Positions 60,078 to 64,000 of a DNA stretch of 64,000 nt are shown here, piece by piece. The DNA comes from Volvariella volvacea V23. Its lineage: Eukaryota > Basidiomycota > Agaricomycetes > Agaricales > Pluteaceae. The position numbers and the translations under genes were made by a program. Position 1 is the stretch's first letter. Each line of letters begins with the position of its first letter. Below the pieces are notes generated by a model. The model was not told the DNA's origin. It was given only the letters and a program-made list of their open reading frames with translations, and searched no databases. Location of the stretch: NCBI GenBank assembly GCA_000349905.1, contig KB722738.1, positions 2,241,350 to 2,305,349 of the forward strand. Reading direction: 5' to 3'.

Positions 60078-60940
60078 GTGAATGAAAATGTTATGATGAT
60101 GGTTCAGGCCTCTCGGTCGAGCCACAAAAGTGTGGACAGTTGGACGTTTTATTTCATGCTTCACGATTTTGAATCTAATTGATTGTACCCATTTATCACG
60201 TTTGCGCTGGGATATCTATGCCTTCTTTCGTATTCGTATTTCCCCCCGCTCCACCCTAGTATTCTTTTGCGTTTCGTATTTCAATACCCTTGCTCCATTT
60301 TTGTGTAACCACCCTTTCATCCCCCCCGAGTTCGTGCTTCGTGCTTGGAGGGATCACACTGCCTATTTAATCGCATTCCACTTCTGTGTGCCCTTGTTCC
60401 ACTATACCTACCTCCCACCATCACCACCATTGTCGAGTAGTACTATTATCACTTGCATATATAGACTAGGCTGCATTTTACCTTCCCAACTGTGGCATTT
60501 TCACTCTTCGATCATATACAAACCCATTCACGCTTTGATTCACGAGTTAAGAACACTAATTTGTTACGCGTAATAGACATAGTCGTCGTGGGATAGACGA
60601 GGCGTGTCCTGTCCCATCACCACCCGGTGGTTGGTTGGCTCTTTGGATTATTTAAAGTCTGGCCTTCCGCTTGACGCATCTGTTAGGCACTCTTCGATTA
60701 CCTTTACGCTGAAAAGCCATTCATGAGGCGAGCAACCACAAGAGAATTTTGTGAGGGCTCGGACCAAGTTACAAGTGATGAGATGGTACGAATCTGGGGA
60801 AATGGACCGACGCAGCGAACGACACTCGCCGGGTGTTGATTGCACGTGTACAAGGAGACCAGCGTGAGGGCCCGAGGTTGATTATTCTTGAATACAGAAA
60901 TGTGCAATCCATACAAATGTTTGTAAGTTGTAACCCAGCA
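60078..60940. other. 3' flank and boundary of the repeat region
   Basis: No gene. The base composition becomes more AT-rich toward the right, where the repeats begin. Confidence 0.5.
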
Positions 60941-61041
60941 GCCACTCAAGGGTGTCAGTACCTGAGGGTTACTAGAAGAATGTGAGGTAATTGAAGGGAA
61001 ATGATAGTGTGAATGCTGTCGCATGTAGAAAACCATGACAG
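60941..61041. repeat. Left inverted-repeat arm
   Basis: About 101 bp that match, in reverse complement, 63850-63950. Shared blocks include GGTTACTAGAAGAAT, GAGGTAATTGAAGGGAA and CATGTAGAAAACC. The left arm differs mostly by C-to-T or G-to-A changes at former CpG sites. Confidence 0.85.
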
Positions 61042-61843
61042 TAGTTCATCAGTACTTCAAACCATACACCATTGATCTGTTTGTAGATGTCTTCATCGTC
61101 TACATTGGTGTTGAGGAGGGTGTCAAGAATCATATCCTTATTCCCTATTTATTCTCAATAACCTAATATTTATTTTCATTTTGATTTCTTTTTCTTAGGT
61201 GCCCAAGGACCATGTGACTGCTTACTTAATCCAGATTAGATTAGATAACATCATGATCACATGATGCATTACCTTTTGAGCCACCTTCGGAAATCCCAGG
61301 TATTGAGGTATTCTTGGTGGTGTCATTAGTCTTGAAGCCATCATCCTGGCTCATGGCTTATCTTTACCCAATGGGATCTTAGTGATACCAGACACTGGTG
61401 ATGTCATTGTGAGGTCATAAATAGATACCCATAGAATAGTCTGGAATAGTGTAAACATGTACATATAGCCTTGGAGAATATATAAGTGGGTAAGGTTGGC
61501 TCGGGGGATTTTCCTCAGTTTTAAACTTGTTTACTCTGCTGAGATAGCTTTGTTCCAGAGACTTTGGCACAACCTGAACATACAGGCTACTAAGAGGTGA
61601 GTGTGTATCACTAGGATTTTTGTATCCATCTTGTCTCTCCTGCTAGCTAGTAGTAAGTGTTCTCACAACCATGCCACTAGTGATATCTGGGCACTGCTGT
61701 GTAGGTGATCTCTTGTAGTAGGCCCATCTAATAATGTGTAAAGATGTGTGTTGAGTGTTGTAGTCTTTCTTTGTTTCTATTTATTTGTTTTTGAGGCCAA
61801 ACTGTCAGGAATCATAGAATATGGACATTTTTATTTTTTGTCA
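61042..61843. repeat. Rearranged AT-rich repeat DNA
   Basis: 61054-61130 resembles 63673-63750 in the same orientation (CTTCAAACCATAC is shared), so it is a third, antisense-placed piece of the same family. The rest is AT-rich with no gene. Confidence 0.6.
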
Positions 61844-62240
61844 CATGTCACAACACAATATAAATACAACCACAATGATTCTGAATTCACATTCACAAAA
61901 CCACAAATACTAACAGACATGTCCTGCCACTAAGTCCACTTTGGTTGCTATAACCAACTCAATAACCTCAATGACATGGATGAGGACATATATATCCAAA
62001 TTGACAGAGTATGGTTTAAAGTAATGATGGACTACGTCAAGAGAGGAAATTCCTCATGGCTGGAAGTACAATACTTTCCATTAATACAGAAGAAGACAAA
62101 GACAGAGAATGAAGTTAGATGGACACTAACTCTGGTATTCATAAAGACAAAAATGTTCCCCAAGGACTTCCAATATAGGAATCACAAGAGACCATACATG
62201 TGGGTCCAAGACATGTGTATAGACCCCACAATATAACAAC
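61844..62240 (+). repeat. Repeat copy A with a short coding-like frame
   Basis: Contains an open frame (61976-62236) with MMDYVKRGNSSWLEVQYFPL. Its relative lies inverted at 63480-63849. The two copies align both in DNA (ATAAATACAACCACAATGAT is shared) and in protein. Probably a remnant of a transposon-encoded protein; I do not recognise the family. Confidence 0.7.
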
Positions 62241-63479
62241 CAGAGTAATCAGACTCCACCTTAAACCCACTAAACCAAAACAATAAATCATATCAGCAAC
62301 TGAGTTCAGGAGCGATCTATTACTAGTCACATAACACCACTTATCAACTAGGGACAAGTCCAACCTGGGCAGTGTCATACCCAATCCAAAGATCGGCCAC
62401 CTTTTACCCACTACAGCCCTGTCAGGACCTGTATCTGGCAGGGGAATCAGGAGTGGGAAAATCACCCATTGGGCTGCTTTCATGAGGAAAGGTCACCCCA
62501 GAGAGGACACCTGGGTATCAGCTCATTCACTATGCGTGTTTTGGGCTGGTGCTCTAACTGAAATAGTGCAATAAAAAAAGGTTAGTCAGAGATTGGTGCA
62601 CCTAGCAGCCACTTGTTTGTCACTGAGTCTTTGAGACTTGGGGTGACTTGGGGCATTAGACAAACTGGTGCAACCCTGAGTCCTCAATGATGCCCTATGG
62701 CTAGTCAGACTAGAAGGGAGTCAAACCCTTGATGTCACACACAGTGAGCATCTCTGAGAGCCTTTGGGCTGCTTGGGTGCCAGTGACTGTGCTAGCTACC
62801 TTTTGTTGGAACTTACTATTTGGCCCCCAGGCAACAAACAGGCAACACCCCCTCATAAGCCTCCCAACAGCAGAGGGTATTCCATGGCCTGTGGGCATAC
62901 CATCTCATGACTGAAGGAATAAGGGAGAAAAGGATATTTACAATGCATTACTCACTCTGTGGTTTATTAACCTTGAGGTTGTTGGCATTGGAGTGGTTTA
63001 GATGAGATGGTAGAACTCAGGAGTTAAGACCAAGTTGAAGCTAGAGAGCTGTCAACTGGTTTCCCCTGGTTTATATACATTGCAACTGGACATTTCTGGG
63101 AATGTTACTAATGTACAATATATCCTAATTAAGTGTAATCTATTTATTAATAGTACAATTTATCTATATGTGGCAGTTCTTATTGTCCTGCTATGCTGGG
63201 CATTGGACCATTGTCATTATTCTCAGTTTGATGGCTAGCTGTTTGCCATCAGAATCTGATAGAAAGGTTGCTATGGTTCTTTGGGGATAATGAAAAGGAA
63301 AGAACCATAACCTTGTCATTTTGATGGCTGTGCAGTGGTCTGCTAAAAAACCAAAGGGGTGGATTTTCTAGAATGTCATTCTGATGTAAATTGTTAATTA
63401 TTGGTACCAAACCATTGCATTGGTTCAGTGGGTTTAAGGTGAAACCCAATTACTCTAGGTATTGTTCTGTTAAATCTAA
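62241..63479. repeat. AT-rich interior of the repeat region
   Basis: No long frames. An 11-bp inverted repeat, TATGGTTCTTT and AAAGAACCATA, stands at 63272-63309. The similar base composition suggests it belongs to the same element. Confidence 0.5.
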
Positions 63480-63849
63480 TGACCAATCTCAGACCCAAAC
63501 AAATGGTCCATTGTGCTGGTACATTTGGAAGTACTCAGGGTACTCCTCCATTTCTGGTAGGATTGGCATCAGGATCCACTCATATCCCCACATTATCTTC
63601 CTGTCTTTCCTCAGCAGCGGAAAGTACTGCAACTCTTTCCACATTTGGTTTCCCCTTCTCACATAATCCATCATTACTTCAAACCATACTTTGTTGATCT
63701 GTTGATATAATGCCTTTTCGTCAGCAAGGGCATGTAGGAGTCAGATGTTTCCAAAGTGTACTTGGTGGTGGAGCATATTTGTTGGTTTTTGGTTTTTGGT
63801 GAATGTGGGTTCAGAATCATTGTGGTTGTATTTATACTATATCATGATG
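63480..63849 (-). repeat. Repeat copy B, inverted relative to copy A
   Basis: Encodes on the minus strand VWFEVMMDYVRRGNQMWKEL and QYFPLLRKDRK, colinear with copy A. A TGA interrupts the frame after FVWV (copy A has CAA there), with the similarity running on after it. So this copy is broken. Confidence 0.75.
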
Positions 63850-63950
63850 CTGTCACGGTTTTCTACATGTGACAGTGTTCACACTATTTCTTCCCTTCAA
63901 TTACCTCATATTCTTCTAGTAACCCCCAAGCGCTAACGCCCTTGAGCGGC
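63850..63950. repeat. Right inverted-repeat arm
   Basis: Reverse-complement partner of 60941-61041. It keeps more CpG sites. Beyond it, the motif CGCTTA or GCGCTT recurs up to the window end, so the true element end may be outside. Confidence 0.8.
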
Positions 63951-64000
63951 TATTGTGGGCGCTTATGCCTCAACGCTTATTCTAGGTGTCTATTCCTATT

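Overview
The window is nuclear DNA of a filamentous basidiomycete, most likely an Agaricomycete. The genes have many short GT-AG introns of about 50-75 nt. A single-chain fungal fatty acid synthase, AA9 polysaccharide monooxygenases with CBM1 cellulose-binding tails and a DUF6535 membrane protein all fit that group. The sequence is a draft assembly: a run of exactly 100 N interrupts it at 6328-6427. I cannot name the species.

Layout, left to right. At 1570-2986 (-) lies a PP2A activator (PTPA) and at 3143-6166 (+) Ku70, divergent across about 156 bp. 6167-10779 has no recognisable gene. A monothiol glutaredoxin of the Grx3/4 type is at 10780-11705 (+). A long gene-poor stretch runs to 18541. 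An isochorismatase-like hydrolase follows at 18542-19228 (+). A run of minus-strand genes comes next: an unrecognised 231-residue protein (20127-20895), a DUF6535 membrane protein (22450-24816), a small secreted Cys-rich protein (25501-26361), the enoyl-CoA reductase Tsc13 (26868-28255) and two tandem AA9-CBM1 genes (28551-29982 and 31773-33253). An ABHD11-type hydrolase is at 34470-35768 (+), and a decayed copy of its 3' end lies at about 37238-37645, with a small possible gene between the two copies. A 901-residue Ser/Pro-rich protein (37639-40344, -) is followed by the 12.9-kb fused fatty acid synthase (40665-53525, -). A 2.8-kb intergenic region separates this from a 1125-residue protein with a CxxC pair (56343-60077, +). 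The last 3 kb is AT-rich, rearranged repeat DNA with inverted copies.

Functional themes. The synthase makes C16/C18 acyl-CoA and Tsc13 performs the last step of elongation to very-long-chain acyl-CoA; both are on the minus strand about 12 kb apart. The AA9 pair and the Cys-rich protein form a secreted group, the AA9 enzymes acting on plant cell wall. Ku70 (end joining), PTPA (PP2A folding) and Grx3/4 (iron-sulfur and iron regulation) are core housekeeping genes. I found no gene cluster that looks like a new defence or metabolic system. The most unusual signals are the nucleophile-less hydrolase, the partial ABHD11 duplication, the inverted repeats at the right end, very small exons, and a strong hairpin upstream of the synthase.
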